NCBI GenBank assembly: GCA_014529385.2
Contig: CM043971.1
Span: 32,319,209 to 32,383,208, forward strand
Length of the DNA stretch: 64,000 bases
DNA from: Adiantum capillus-veneris
Taxonomy: Eukaryota; Streptophyta; Polypodiopsida; Polypodiales; Pteridaceae
Direction: 5' to 3'
In this document: positions 1 through 10,624 of the stretch, piece by piece
Numbering within the stretch: position 1 is the stretch's first letter
How the letters are laid out: each line of letters begins with the position of its first letter
Translations under genes and position numbers: made by a program
Notes under the pieces: generated by a model
What the model was told of the DNA's origin: nothing
What the model saw: only the letters and a program-made list of their open reading frames with translations
The model's database searches: none

Positions 1-530
1 TGAAAAATGATGAGTATGCATGTAGGAGGTATACCTCCTCTCTTTAAAGCGGGACACACATACCATGTTGCCTACTTGACTCTCCACTTCCTCCACTCCT
101 AAATGGGACCGACCTTGTAGTTCTACATGAAGGTTATGGTGGTGAATCCATACAATTGGTAGCTAGAAGACTTGCTCATCATGCCATACTCTTCTACATC
201 TCACAACATCGACATGTCTTCCACTCTATGCATAGATGAACTATCTAGTGGTTACTCTAAGTTGGAAGTTGATAATAAGTGTCTTGTAAGTTTGACACCT
301 CCAAACCATGATGTAAATATTAATATGTGTTTCTTTCACGATGGGTGGAGGTAATAGTTACAAGACTTGCTTAGAGCTACACAAGATGATGACTGAGCAT
401 GTATGTATACCATTGATTAAAGCTAACCTATGATTTCAAATCAGTTGTATTCAAAATTTTCGAATCAAAATCTCTCTATCATTATCTTTTCACTCAATAG
501 AATGTTTGTTGGTCATGTAGTCAAACTTGT

Positions 531-532
<2 letters not shown>
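1..532. other. No gene seen; small perfect palindrome at 24-39
   Basis: No convincing reading frame or element end is visible. Positions 24-39 form a perfect 16-bp palindrome, AGGAGGTATACCTCCT. The rest is AT-rich with short chance frames. Confidence 0.5.
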
Positions 533-615
<83 letters not shown>

Positions 616-669
616 TCTCTCTCTCTCTCTTTCACACACACACACATACACACACACACACACACACAC
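533..669. repeat. 81-bp poly-C run followed by (CT)n and (CA)n
   Basis: Positions 533-613 are an uninterrupted run of C, followed by a CT tract to about 630 and a CA tract to about 669. Open frames across it are just poly-proline from the homopolymer and are not genes. A run this long is rare in plant DNA, and its length is the least certain part of the assembly. Confidence 0.95.
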
Positions 670-1118
670 GTCACTTTCATTTGTGGCTTACTGTTCTGAG
701 AATGGATACTTGTTGATCTTTAACGCTACATGGATGGTAGGTATAAGTTAAAAAGGTTTTAAGTAGAACATGGATAACAATTGATAGGTTCGTTGACACG
801 TGTAATATGTATTCAAGGCTAACGAATGTGTTGTCTTGTTTATATGGATGTAGGTGAGGACTCTATCTTTACTTTGGATTTTTTCGGCTAAGCTGGTGTC
901 CATCAGTGTCGAACCTAGCCTCTTTCACTTCAAAATACATTGTTCTTGACTATCTTATGTACAAAACACTAGAATGATACTTCATTCTCAATATGATGTA
1001 CAAAAATGAATCAAAGATTGAGTTGTTTTTGTGCTAATCATTGTCCTTTGTTTAAAGCCATATGCCTTTTGAATTTTTATGTTCTTTTGCGTATAAGTAT
1101 AAGTCTAAAAACAACAAC

Positions 1119-1164
<46 letters not shown>

Positions 1165-1783
1165 CTCTCTCTCTTCGTGAGTTTGCAGGATTATGAGTCA
1201 CTCCAATGACAAGGCAACGATGAGAGTGTTTGCTATTGCTTGTGGGTCTTGATTTGCAATGTACTTCGTTGTTAAACCCATAGTAAGGTTGCCACTAAAG
1301 ATTGCCAATTGTTATTAAACATCCCTCATCACCTTCATCATTAACTACCATGAGCATGGGGGGTGGGATTCACGACCCTAACTAATTTTCGTTGCTAGCA
1401 CCAATCATGCATTCTAGATCTTGTATGCAATAGTAATCTTGATAACCGAAAATCAATTCTTTACCCAAGGTAATTTTGGGTATAGAGTTATTGTCCTTGT
1501 CGACGCATTCGCACATCAAAAGTAAACGTGGAAGACGAAGATGTGTGCGGACGACGCAGTTGGTTAATTTAATGCGAGAGAGTTGAGATTACTTTGCCGC
1601 CTCTCTATCAAAGGGTGCACACATGTGGTAGTATGTGCACAATTTGTTGCGTCGCCCGACAATCAAGCTTGGAGCAAGAGGGGGAGATACCTATTTTGAG
1701 GGAGATAAGATGAGAAATATCATGTGTGTGAAGATGCCATGGCATTTCAAGATGCAAAACTTTTCCTTTGAAGAAGTTCTCAC
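670..1783. other. No gene seen; contains (CA)n at about 1117-1162
   Basis: Apart from an (AAC)/(CA) microsatellite followed by a short CT tract near 1163, no coding, RNA or element signature is recognisable. The last part is the distal upstream region of the gene starting at 2260. Confidence 0.5.
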
Positions 1784-1786
1784 TTA

Positions 1787-2063
1787 GAGCATGGTCACGT
1801 GAGGCTTAGTTCTCACTAAGCTTTGACAGCTACTGACAGTAGCGTAGAGCGTCCACCTCTGGCAGCAGGTAGAGAGAGAAAGGGCAAGGCGCAGGTAGGA
1901 GAGAGAGAGAAAGAGTTGACCGGGAGTACACCGGCATAATTTTGTGACTATGCCTAAATAGGCATAGTTGGCGTACTAAGCCGGTGAGAAGCTTTGGAAA
2001 GCTGCCATGCGTCAGGGCCCGTCGGCTGATCTACGGAGAACTAAGCCTCGCGTGACCATAGCG
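1787..2063. mobile_element. MITE, Harbinger/Tourist-like, TTA target duplication
   Basis: About 24 bp at the left end (1791-1814) is the inverted complement of 2036-2059 with one mismatch. The copy is bounded by TTA at 1784-1786 and at 2064-2066, the 3-bp duplication typical of PIF/Harbinger MITEs. The inside folds back further: CACCGGC at 1929-1935 pairs with GCCGGTG at 1980-1986, ACTATGCCT at 1947-1955 pairs with 1960-1968 around loop AAAT, and a 15-nt palindrome lies near 1830-1844. There is no coding capacity. It ends 8 bp before the TATA box of the downstream gene. Superfamily assignment rests only on TSD length and the GAGCATGG-type end. Confidence 0.75.
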
Positions 2064-2071
2064 TTACTCTC

Positions 2072-2078
2072 TATAAAA
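2072..2078 (+). promoter_or_regulatory. TATA box of the MPH1-like gene
   Basis: TATAAAA lies 182 bp upstream of the ATG at 2260. The intervening leader carries a GA-rich stretch (about 2210-2258), a common plant 5' UTR feature. Transcription would start near 2100. The MITE ends just upstream, so upstream control elements of this promoter lie inside or beyond that insertion. Confidence 0.65.
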
Positions 2079-2259
2079 ACCCTTCTAGCCTACAATGACC
2101 TTGAAAATTATGGTCAAATGAAATTACATAGAAAAGAACATGGATGCAGATAAAGGGCAATCTGTTTCGATGGCAAGAAGGGCACCACGTAGGACAACGC
2201 ATCCTCCGAAAGAGAGAGAGAGAGCGAGAGTAGACAGAGAGCGAGAGAGAGGAGAGTAG

Positions 2260-3071
2260 ATGGCGTGCAGCACTCTGCCAAGTCGTGTTCTCTATCCCAA
2301 CTCGCGAGGTGGTGGCAGGGGTGCTTGGCTACATGGCCGGAGAGCGCCCAAGCACCTGCCAGTGAAGGCAGTGTCTGCACCAGAGGACTGCAATGAAGAA
2401 GACTGCGCTCCAGAGAAGGAGGTATGTGGGATTTCTGAGGGTCACTATTGTGTTATTGTCTTAATGTCGTTATGCTAGAGCGTCTCTGCATGTGGGAAGC
2501 AGGTGGGGAAAGTGAGCATGGAATGGAAAGCTTCCGAGAGCACGAAAGTGCTCGGAACATTCCCACCTCTGAGCAAAAAGAAATGGACAGGATATGTTGA
2601 AAAAGATACGGCTGGGCAGACAAATATCTACGCTGTGGAAGTAGGTCTTGATTAGACGTGCTGCTGCTGCCCGATCGATGATGCTGTACTAATGTAATGA
2701 TCCATTGGATGCAGCCTACAGTGTACGTGTCGGAAAATGTGATCAGCTCCAACACAGCAGGGGATTCCTCAGAGGGGTCGGAGCAGACGCTCATTGTGGC
2801 GGTGGGGCTGGCTCTGGGTCTACTTGTGGGGGCTGGCGTGGTGCTCCTCACGGTCAGTGTATCCTCGCCACCTCCCCCTCCTGTAGATACTGCCAACCTC
2901 TCCTACTACATTCAGAGGTTTACTCCTGTCATCGCTACTCCCGAGCTTCCTCAATCACCTCAAGAGCTCGTACCATCTCAATCGGAAACACCTCCAATGG
3001 GTGAAGCGCCTGTTTCCTCTACTGACAATATTCTGGTGGAGCAGCCGGGGGTCGCTGCCACAGAACTATAG
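2260..3071 (+). CDS. MPH1: Thylakoid proline-rich protein, MPH1-like (3 exons)
   Basis: Exons are 2260-2421, 2503-2640 and 2715-3071. Introns of 81 and 74 bp have GT..AG ends (GTATGT..GCAG; GTAGGT..GCAG) at phase 0. The protein is 218 aa. Residues 1 to about 38 are Arg/Ser-rich, a likely chloroplast transit peptide. A conserved acidic Cys segment (CNEEDCAPEKEVGKVSMEW) spans the exon 1-2 junction, followed by KKWTGYVEKDTAGQTNIYAVE. Residues 125-148 are one hydrophobic membrane segment, followed by five prolines and a Pro/Ser-rich tail. From memory this matches the Arabidopsis proline-rich thylakoid protein MPH1, which helps maintain photosystem II under high light. That function is family knowledge, not shown here. 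No frame break was seen, and it is the only intact host gene found in the window. Confidence 0.8.
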
Positions 3072-3338
3072 GCAGAGTCACCTATCACTGTACTATTTGA
3101 ACCACCACCAAGCAAGTTTTGCCCAAAGCTCCCTGTAAATTGTTCATTTGTTTACAACCGGTTCTAGTTATTATCTTGCCATAAGCAGATTGGAATCCAG
3201 AGCATTCGGTTAGTATGATGTTCTACACAGCATCTGTAAACATGGAATTAATGTATCATTTACCTGTTCCTTAGTGGTCGCATCTTTGTGTGTGTGTTGT
3301 TTGTGAGCTGTGTTGGTTGTGTTTGGGTGTGCGTGTGT

Positions 3339-3341
<3 letters not shown>
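3072..3341 (+). other. 3' UTR and downstream flank of the MPH1-like gene
   Basis: AT-rich sequence after the TAG at 3069-3071, grading into a GT-rich stretch. No clear AATAAA was found. The poly(A) site probably lies between 3150 and 3300. Confidence 0.4.

Positions 3342-3414
<73 letters not shown>
3342..3414. repeat. (GA)n microsatellite, 73 bp
   Basis: An uninterrupted GA dinucleotide tract, preceded by a GT-rich segment. Arg-Glu frames through it are artefacts. Confidence 0.97.
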
Positions 3415-3417
<3 letters not shown>

Positions 3418-4522
3418 TCCCTGTGCGGTGAATCCCTGTGCTTCAGTTCCTGCCCGGGAGCTGCACCCTTTTCATCTTGCTGCTTAACTGCTCAGTCCCG
3501 CTTGTGACCTGCCTCACTGCTGCCGGCAGCTAACCTACTGCTTTGCCTTGGTGTGGCTGTCGCTCAGCCTGGTTGCCGTGGCTGCCGCCTAGTTACTGGC
3601 CCTTACAGCTGTTGCTTGTTTTTGCTGCTTCAGAGGAGAGCCATGACAGTCTGTTCTGTTTGGTCGCGGCCATCAGCCTCGTCCCCAATTCCCCTTCCCC
3701 TTTTCTTCCTCTTTTCAGGGTTATGTGGCTTGCTTTTCTGGTTGAGGTTCCTTGATGCCCTCACTATGGGCAACAGTCTTGTTGAAACAGCTTCAGCAGT
3801 TTGCCCTCCACATGTGAAGGGAGAGGTCTAGAGAGAACTGTGACAGAGATTGGCGACTCTTCCTGCACCTTCACAGCTGAAGGGGTTCTTTTGGGCTACT
3901 GCACTGTGCTCTTCTGTTCTCCTCTGCTTTTTCTTTTTTGTTTCCTGTTTTCATTTTTCTGATGATTTTTTTGGTTGTTTCTGTTTTATCCTTATATTCT
4001 TTTTTGCTGGACTGCTTCGAATATGTGTGAGTTTGTGTCTGTGTTCTATCGCATCTTGCTCTCTTGTGTGTGTGTTTGTAGCCTGTAGGTTGGGTGTGTG
4101 AGTTGAGTGGGTGTGTGGAGCATGTTGTGAAGTGTTCTCGTTTTTGTTTGCGACTGAGTTTGTGTTTTCTCTTTTGTATCTTTCGTCCTTTTCTTTTTGT
4201 TTGCTGTGTGCAGGATGTGATTGTGCTACCAGGTTATCAGCAATTGGATACTTTCTGGTTGGTCCTGAGCCTCCTTAACTCTCTCTATGGAGAGAGCCTC
4301 AGCCAGGAATGTGGGAGCCACCTTAAGCAAGTGGACTGTCTTCTCTAGAGCCTCGAGTTCAGTGCTCCTAATTGTTCGTCCTGTTGTGCTTCATGCCCAT
4401 GTGGCTCATGTGTATGAGTATTCTCCAGGTTTTTCCTTGAGGCTTGCTTTGTAAGTTGCCCTTGGCATGAATTGGTAGTTGTGGGATTTTCAAGTAGCAG
4501 AAATTGGCTCTTTTGTAGTGTA
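3415..4522. other. No gene recognised
   Basis: T- and C-rich sequence with several chance frames of low-complexity composition (Phe/Leu/Cys-rich). Similar Phe/Cys-rich frames appear in all three phases, as expected of T-rich non-coding DNA. No element ends were recognised. Confidence 0.4.

Positions 4523-4597
<75 letters not shown>
4523..4597. repeat. (GT)n then (GA)n compound microsatellite
   Basis: GT repeats to 4550 run directly into GA repeats from 4553 to 4597. Confidence 0.95.
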
Positions 4598-4599
<2 letters not shown>

Positions 4600-5019
4600 G
4601 GGTGGAATAGTGTCATCAATTTCTCTCATACGCAACCCCTATGCGGATCCCGTAGGTAGCTCCAATTACCTCTGCCCCAACTAAGGAATCTTCTGATCAA
4701 CTGTGTAAAGAGCTTGCTGGCCCATCATCCCATCTAGCCTAGTCAATGTGTGTCCTCTTGCCTAATTGACCTTCTGAATCTGTCACATATGCATTCAATA
4801 CAAGGGGTTGCCTCGCTACCGCCTCGACACACGAGGACGGGTGGCGAACCAAATCAAGACGTAAGTCCTTCCAGATTCGTAGTAAGCAGCGCATAAATGA
4901 TGACAAATGAGACGGATTCAAGGGGGCATATTTAAAGATGAATCTGATGGTGGGTCCTATTATTTAGTTTGGCTTTTAGGTATTTATTTTACTTATTTGT
5001 CAAAGTCTGGGTAGGGCAA

Positions 5020-5164
5020 TTTACTGAGGTTGCTATATAAGCAACCCTTAGCCCCCATTGTATTGTACATCAGTTATTTCATTGCCAACGTTGGTTCAGG
5101 AGACTCTCTCTCTCTCTCTGTCTCTACGCTTCCGCTTCATTGACTTTGACATGGTACCAGAGCC
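5020..5164 (+). mobile_element. LTR 3' end and primer site of a decayed retrotransposon
   Basis: TATATAA at 5034-5040 is followed about 110 bp later by GACA (5148-5151) and TGGTACCAGAGCC (5152-5164). The latter is one mismatch from TGGTATCAGAGC, the primer site for initiator tRNA-Met. This is the layout of an LTR promoter, R-U5 and PBS. The LTR start was not located, and no gag or pol follows. CT and CA tracts lie on either side. Confidence 0.55.
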
Positions 5165-5432
5165 TTGGTGGAGCAAGGCGACCCTTGGAGAAGAAGCGTG
5201 GAGATCTAAAATCCCTCCCCCCCCCCCAAAACACACACACACACACACAAAAAAAAACGTTGGCGTTTTTCTTGAGCCTCGCGGCGAAGAATCAGAGGCT
5301 TTGTCGGAAAGCATTTTGAAACGCTATCAGTTACACATTTTGCCCTACCTCAACCTAACATTCTTTGAATAGAATGGTTAGGGTCTTGTTCATACATTGT
5401 GTGTTGAGAGCATCATTTGCAGAGCACTTGTG

Positions 5433-5469
<37 letters not shown>

Positions 5470-5869
5470 ATTTTTGGCGCGCCTAGCTCACACCCTCTCC
5501 GCTGCTCACTCATCATGCAAGGTGAAGACATGCAAACACATCTCTATACTACTTGAGAGTAGCTATTAGAAGTTGCTTTCTCCTCGGTGAGGTCTGTGGC
5601 TATATAACCCGGCTTCGGTTCTTCTCTTGGTTCAACTAAGTCGATCCGCTTGGCGTTCTCAAGTCCGTCATAAGACGTTCCCAATTCTTTGAGTTCTCTC
5701 ATTGGCTATTGAACCACGATTCTTCTATCCTGAATGGGGTAATTTTTTTAGTGAGGGGGTACATCAAATTTATCCGTGTCAGATTCCTCTTCACTTTAAA
5801 TCTCTGTTGTCCAAACTTCTTTCATAGTTTGTCTTAGCTTTTGATATTCACGCTTTTGCTCAGTCTTGA
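5165..5869. other. Low-complexity stretch, no gene
   Basis: Holds short C, CA (about 5230-5248) and CT (about 5437-5464) tracts and a TATATAA-like site near 5592. No coding signal was found. Confidence 0.4.
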
Positions 5870-6430
5870 ACATTTTTTACGATGTTTCAGTTGTGTCTCT
5901 TGGTTTCGCTTTGCTTCTCTTCTTTGGATTTGTCTTCATAGAAGCTGGTTTCACTGGTTTTCGGGTGATCTTATCCTTGACACAGTCTTCTACTCCAACG
6001 AGCATCAAATACTGTGTTTTGCTCAGCAATCAAGGTATCGTTCTTTCTTGTTTTTTCCTTTGTTTTTGCACTCGTTTTGCCTGATATCTCTGCTATCTTC
6101 TCGATTTCTAATTTGGAAAATGTCATAGAAGAGTACCTCTTGTTGTTTTGGCTTATCCTCATTTTCAGAGAGCTACTCAATAGCTCATCCTCAACGTCAT
6201 TCTGTAATAAATCACCGCACGAATCTTGGACTCCTAGTCACTTTTATCACTAATATCTTGAATGCAAACCTCGTCCACTATTTGTTTGCAATCAACTGTC
6301 TCTTTCATTTCAGTCTCCTCAGTTTCCCGTTCCGGTTCCAAGATAGCATTCACCATCTCGAAGGGAATTATATCAAAACCTTCCTCGTCATAAAATGTGG
6401 GTGTTAACTCAAGGGGAGGGACTACTTATA
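5870..6430 (-). pseudogene. Decayed Lys/Glu-rich reading frame, probably retroelement-derived
   Basis: Read on the minus strand from about 6425, a frame gives an acidic stretch (LTPTFYDEEGFDIIPFE) that stays open for about 60 codons. After a TAG near 6240 it continues as very Lys/Glu-rich sequence to about 5870, with further stops and at least one shift. The composition resembles linker regions of plant retrotransposon polyproteins, but no catalytic motif is visible and the family is not recognised. It could equally be a decayed host exon. Confidence 0.3.
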
Positions 6431-6454
6431 TAGGGCAATTGGGAAATTGCCCTA
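6431..6454. other. Perfect hairpin, 10-bp stem and GGGA loop
   Basis: TAGGGCAATT (6431-6440), loop GGGA, then AATTGCCCTA (6445-6454). A related GGGCAATTT/AAATTGCCCT word recurs in the T1 and T2 LTRs, so this is probably an LTR remnant, not a terminator. Confidence 0.6.
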
Positions 6455-6929
6455 TGTCATAGCTTACGAGAGCAGGATGTTTTCATGTCCTGCAAGGGTT
6501 GCACATATTTATGTGAGATTTTGGTAGTTTTCCATGCTCTTACCTACTGGTAGAAAACCCCACGTTCCTAGAAACTGGGAAAAATGCTAATAAATATGTA
6601 AACTCACTGAAAGTGACCTTGGACACATATTTAGTAGCAAAACTGTAGAGAGCTAGACTCTGACACCGGGTAACCCTAGGAACGGGTGTGCCGCCTCATG
6701 CTAGCCTACTGGGTTGAGCAACATAGTGAAGTGCACCGCCGTGAACAAGTACGTCTAGCTCAAGTACAACCGAGCATAGCCACAAAACAGCCCTCACTCC
6801 GTAATCTGCTCCTGGGAGATATTGGAGCTACCACCGGGCAGGAAATTGAACTCTAAGAGGGACACCTAGGTGTAAACAAGACTTGTACTCTTGTTAAGAG
6901 CCAATTTTATTGGTATGGAATCCTTTGCT
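6455..6929. other. No gene recognised
   Basis: Mixed sequence between the hairpin and the integrase remnant. Tracts near 6660-6860 look like the untranslated or LTR part of a decayed element, but no boundary could be fixed. Confidence 0.35.
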
Positions 6930-7380
6930 ATAGGTAAGCAACGATTGCATGCTCTTGCCGCACAAGGGCAACAACTATCTCATTCGTGACGGTCTTTTGT
7001 ATTTTTGTCATCGCCTTTGTGTGTTCCTTCTCTCAGGCAAGCCATATCGCACGATGCACATCATGCACTCACGGGTGGGCACAAAGGCATGAATCTTTTA
7101 TTGGCATGAAAAGTAGAAAGATTCTTTTATTGGCCTAAAATACGAAACGACGTGTTTAAGTATGTCACACTGTTCGATTTGTCAAAAAGTAAAAGCCTCC
7201 AGGGAAAAGCAACAAGGCCTCTTGATGTCGTCTATTCTCGAAGGTCCATTTGAGGACATTTTTATGGATTGTCTGACTAATTTCCATCTTCTTTGCATTC
7301 AAGGAATACAAGATGTTTTAACAATCTTTGATTGTTTAGTAAGTTCTGCATGTTAATTCCTTGCAAGGCCACATTCACAA
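6930..7380 (+). pseudogene. Ty3/gypsy integrase, zinc-binding region (decayed)
   Basis: The plus strand reads through phrases typical of the integrase N-terminus: NNYLIRDGLLYF, a region like CVPSLRQAI with HxxxH-type histidines, FYWPKIRNDVFKYVTHC, and C..C in CSICQKVKASREKQQGLL. The first residues of the core, FMDCLTNF, follow. The usual start of the catalytic core (MDFI) has changed, and the frame ends at TAA near 7354. Only this domain survives. The nearby chromodomain piece is on the opposite strand, so it belongs to another element. Confidence 0.65.
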
Positions 7381-7389
7381 CTCAAGATG

Positions 7390-7790
7390 TAGCACGTTTG
7401 TTCATTAAGCAGTGGTATCCCCTTTGTGGTGACCAATCTTCCAACTTCTTTGCATGCAAGGGATATATAATATTTAACAATCGTTGATCGTTTCAGCAAG
7501 TTCTGCATGATAATTCCTTGCAAGGTCACCATTCATAGCACAAGTTGTAGCATGTTTGTTCAGTAAGCATTGGTATTCCTTAAAATGCGAAAAGATGTGT
7601 TAAAGTATGTCACACAATGTTCCGTTTGTCAAAAAGTAAAGGGATAATCAGCAAGGTCTTTTGGTGCTACAACCTATTCCTGAAGGTCCATTTTAAGACT
7701 TTTCACGGATTTTGTGACTAATCTTCCACCTTCTTTGCTTTCAAGGAATACACAATGTTTAACTATCGTGGATTGCACCACACCAGATTC
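7390..7790 (+). pseudogene. Two more partial copies of the same integrase segment
   Basis: The motif around 7150-7350 recurs in diverged form at about 7398-7500 and 7558-7770: the AAAATGCGAAA..TATGTCACAC and GTTTGTCAAAAAGTAAA words, then the AATCTTCCACCTTCTTTGC word. All carry frameshifts. This is an imperfect local multiplication of one decayed integrase fragment. Confidence 0.55.
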
Positions 7791-7809
7791 AAACCTGCTG
7801 ATTCATTGG

Positions 7810-7961
7810 TAACTATTGAAATAGTCGGTGCTAAATCAAAAGCCTCAAGGTAAAGCTCTAGTATTTGAGGAGTATTTGTTAAAATCCTCCTCCTCCATCC
7901 ACTTGGCATCAAGAGTCCGACAATTTTTGAACTTGACCAAATATTGTGGTGTTAGCTTACC
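7810..7961 (-). pseudogene. Ty3/gypsy chromodomain fragment, part 1
   Basis: The minus strand reads LVKFKN..DAKWMEEED, the chromodomain at the end of a chromovirus integrase, similar to 31020-31130 in G1 and 53880-53990 in G2. It is interrupted at 7961 by element R2. The other half resumes at 15958 after the target-site repeat TTACC. Confidence 0.7.
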
Positions 7962-9807
7962 TGTCACATGTGCACTTCACTTGCGCTACATGGACATGCT
8001 TCTGCTACAGTCTAACGTCAGTTGAGCATGAGTCTTATCTTAGGACCTAACTTGGTACCTTCGTGAGCCTCTAGCAAGACATGCATGTCTAGGCCGGTCA
8101 TAGTTGCATACCCTCTCGTGCACAATACCGCATTTTAGCATGTGCACTTAGCCATGTGTGAACCTCCCTTATCCTTGCATTTATTTATCAAATGATTTTT
8201 CACATTCCCAATTGTGGGGCTGTTTTTGATGCTGCTTGACCCAACCTTTTACACCTATATAAGGGGCCCTTTGGGCGCTAGAGACAAAAGACACAGGAGA
8301 TGTAGTAGCACCAAGCAATTCCGTAGGACCCAGTAGATTCTCAGCATGAATCAATGTTTTTGATCAGCGTTTTCAGCCCTTGAGCATCAGCGTTTTCAGC
8401 ACAGCCAACGATTCAGCCTATGATCGCCATGAGATTTCAGCCCCTAGCCTCGTCATGGTTGTAGATTCTAGCCATCGACATCGCTAGCGGTTTCAGTATT
8501 CAGCCATAGCCTTGTCGTTGTTGTCGTCGACACAGTATTCCAACATCTAGCACCCCTTGTGTTCGGCTTGGCTCCTCCCTAGCTTAGCATAGGGATCCTT
8601 AGTACCCGTAGTACCCCGTCGTCGTCGTCAGCGATGTCGACACAGAACCCATCAATACCTCGACGTCATTGTCATAGGCTTGGACACCCCAAGCAAAGAA
8701 TCCGACACGACACACGAGAATAACTTAAAGTACTTTACAACTTTATCACACTTTAATAATTGAGTCGACACGACCCGACGTAATTCTGTGCCCAAAGGTA
8801 TTGGCTCCAAAACCTGGCGCCCCTTTTGGTATTTCTTTATTATATTAATGCTCGAGCAAAGTACAACATCCGCGGGGGTCCTCTGCTCTGAGACTCTGCG
8901 TCCAGATTCTCTGAAGAGTGAGGCCCTTAGGGCTTATTTATTCTTACAAGGGATGCCCAAAAGTAGAGCCCCAAAAGCTTCTAAACTCAAAAGCAAATTT
9001 TCCCAAAAGCAGCTTGTTTCAAAATCTGCCAGGAATGCAGTCAATGCAATTTGCGAAAATCCGTTTAGGTTGTCAATGCAAAACCCAGGATTGTTTGTAC
9101 AGTCTGCCACGTCAGCATGTCAACGCTTTTTGCGAGAGTTTCGTACGGCAGCCACGTCAATAGCAGCAAGCGTGAGTTTCGGGGTGTGTACAATCTGCTG
9201 CCACGTCATCATCAGCATGTGTCCAAGCAATGCTGCCACGTCATCATTTTGTGACAGTCGTCGTTAGCGTCATCGACACAGAATCCATTAGTACCTTGTC
9301 GTCGTCGACACAAAACCCATCAGTATCTTGTCGTCGACATGAAACCCATCAGTACCTCGTCGTCGTCATCATCATCGAAACAGAACCCATCAGTACCTCG
9401 TCGTCGTCATCATCATCGAAACAGAACCCATCAGTACCTTAGCATCCCATTGTACCCCTCAATACCTATCAGTACCTTTAGTACCCGCAGTACCACAGTA
9501 CCCTGCAGTACCCGCAATATCCCTCAACATCTACAATAGTACCCAACATTAGTAGCATCAAGTACCCATTAGCATCTTAGCATTTAGTCATTGTATCAGC
9601 ATTGTGCAAGAATAAAGAAAGTACTTGCTTTGGCAACATAGCAAGGGGGCCCTTGAGCGTTTGGGACGCGACATGTCGTGTCGTCTCTCTCTCTCTCTCT
9701 TTCATTCAGTTTAGTTCAGTTCCTTCGAGTGAAGTAAAGTGTCCCTTGTGTTTGTGCAGAGTACTAGATTCGAGCTAAATCCTTGAACACTCCCGTTGCA
9801 CATGACA
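7962..9807 (+). repeat. R2 left LTR
   Basis: Starts TGTCACATG and ends CATGACA. It contains a TATA box near 8256 and (about 8620-9550) an irregular array of CAGTACC and GTCGTCGACACAGAACCCATCAG-like words, also present in the right LTR. The apparent reading frame near 8788-9267 lies inside this LTR and is not conserved in the other copy. Confidence 0.75.
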
Positions 9808-9808
9808 T

Positions 9809-9820
9809 TGGTATCAAAGC
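9809..9820 (+). promoter_or_regulatory. R2 primer-binding site
   Basis: TGGTATCAAAGC follows the LTR end after one base. It differs by one base from the usual initiator tRNA-Met site TGGTATCAGAGC. Confidence 0.7.
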
Positions 9821-10482
9821 TCTATGCGTGCTTCAGCTTCGCGAACTCAAGGGAAGAACCACCAAGAACCAAGAACCCAAAGAACCCGAGCAAAACCAAG
9901 AACCCAAAAGAACCTCTCTCAGTTTTTTGTTTCCTTAAAGAAGCTTCACACACCTATCACTGACTTATTAGCCTCTCAGCACCCTCAATATCAAGCATCC
10001 AGTATCAGTTCTCCTCTTCATTGCCATATCTTTGAACGAAGATCGACATCGGTACACGAAAACCGAGATCTTGAGTACCAGGATCTACTTACTCTAATGC
10101 GGATATGGGAGGAGTTGGAGATAGGATCCCTAACCCTCTTTTGCATCGCATTCGCATGTAGGGTGCATCCACTTTCGTCGACATGGAACCATTGGAAATA
10201 CCTCCAAGCACCCTTATCTTTCAACTTCACCCGCAATGTTTTCACGACAGGACTATTCAAGTGGTCAGTACTTGCTCGCAAGGCAGCATCAGCATGAAGG
10301 CTAGTATTGCGACAGCAATAAGGCTGCCTAGTAACTCGGTTCGTCAGGTTTGACATCGCAATAGTCTCTACATCTCAACATCCACCCGTTTGGAGGAGTT
10401 TTCATTGGTTATGCATCCACATGCATTAGAAGCATTCAACATGAGCAGTACAGAAAGAATCTAAAGATAGAAGTTCGGGAGT
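9821..10482 (+). other. R2 internal region, no coding capacity seen
   Basis: Begins with A/C-rich direct repeats (CCAAGAACC, AAGAACC) and ends in a purine-rich segment before the right LTR. A plus-strand frame of 157 codons starts near 9824. It shows no known domain and a shadow frame runs opposite it, so it is not called a gene. Confidence 0.4.
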
Positions 10483-10624
10483 TGCGCTACATGGACATGC
10501 TGCTGCTATAGTCTAGCATCAATCGAGCATGAGTCTTAGCTTAGGACCTAGCTTGGCACCTTTGTGAGCCTCTAGCAGGACGTGCATGTCCAAGCCGGTC
10601 ATAGTTGCATACCCTCTCTTGCAC

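Noticed and set aside
430-751. Poly-proline reading frames across the C run
   Set aside because: They exist only because a homopolymer has no stops; no flanking coding signal.
2453-2896. 147-codon minus-strand frame opposite the MPH1-like exons
   Set aside because: A shadow of the spliced plus-strand gene, which has conserved protein motifs and splice sites.
6431-6454. Intrinsic transcription terminator
   Set aside because: A strong hairpin, but no U-tract follows and the context is a plant nuclear genome; the word recurs in LTRs.
8788-9539. Plus-strand frames of 66-159 codons in the R2 left LTR
   Set aside because: They lie in an LTR, are not preserved in the other LTR, and include low-complexity Ser repeats.
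10018-10356. 112-codon minus-strand frame in the R2 internal region
   Set aside because: Overlaps an equally long plus-strand frame; neither has a domain or counterpart in another element.
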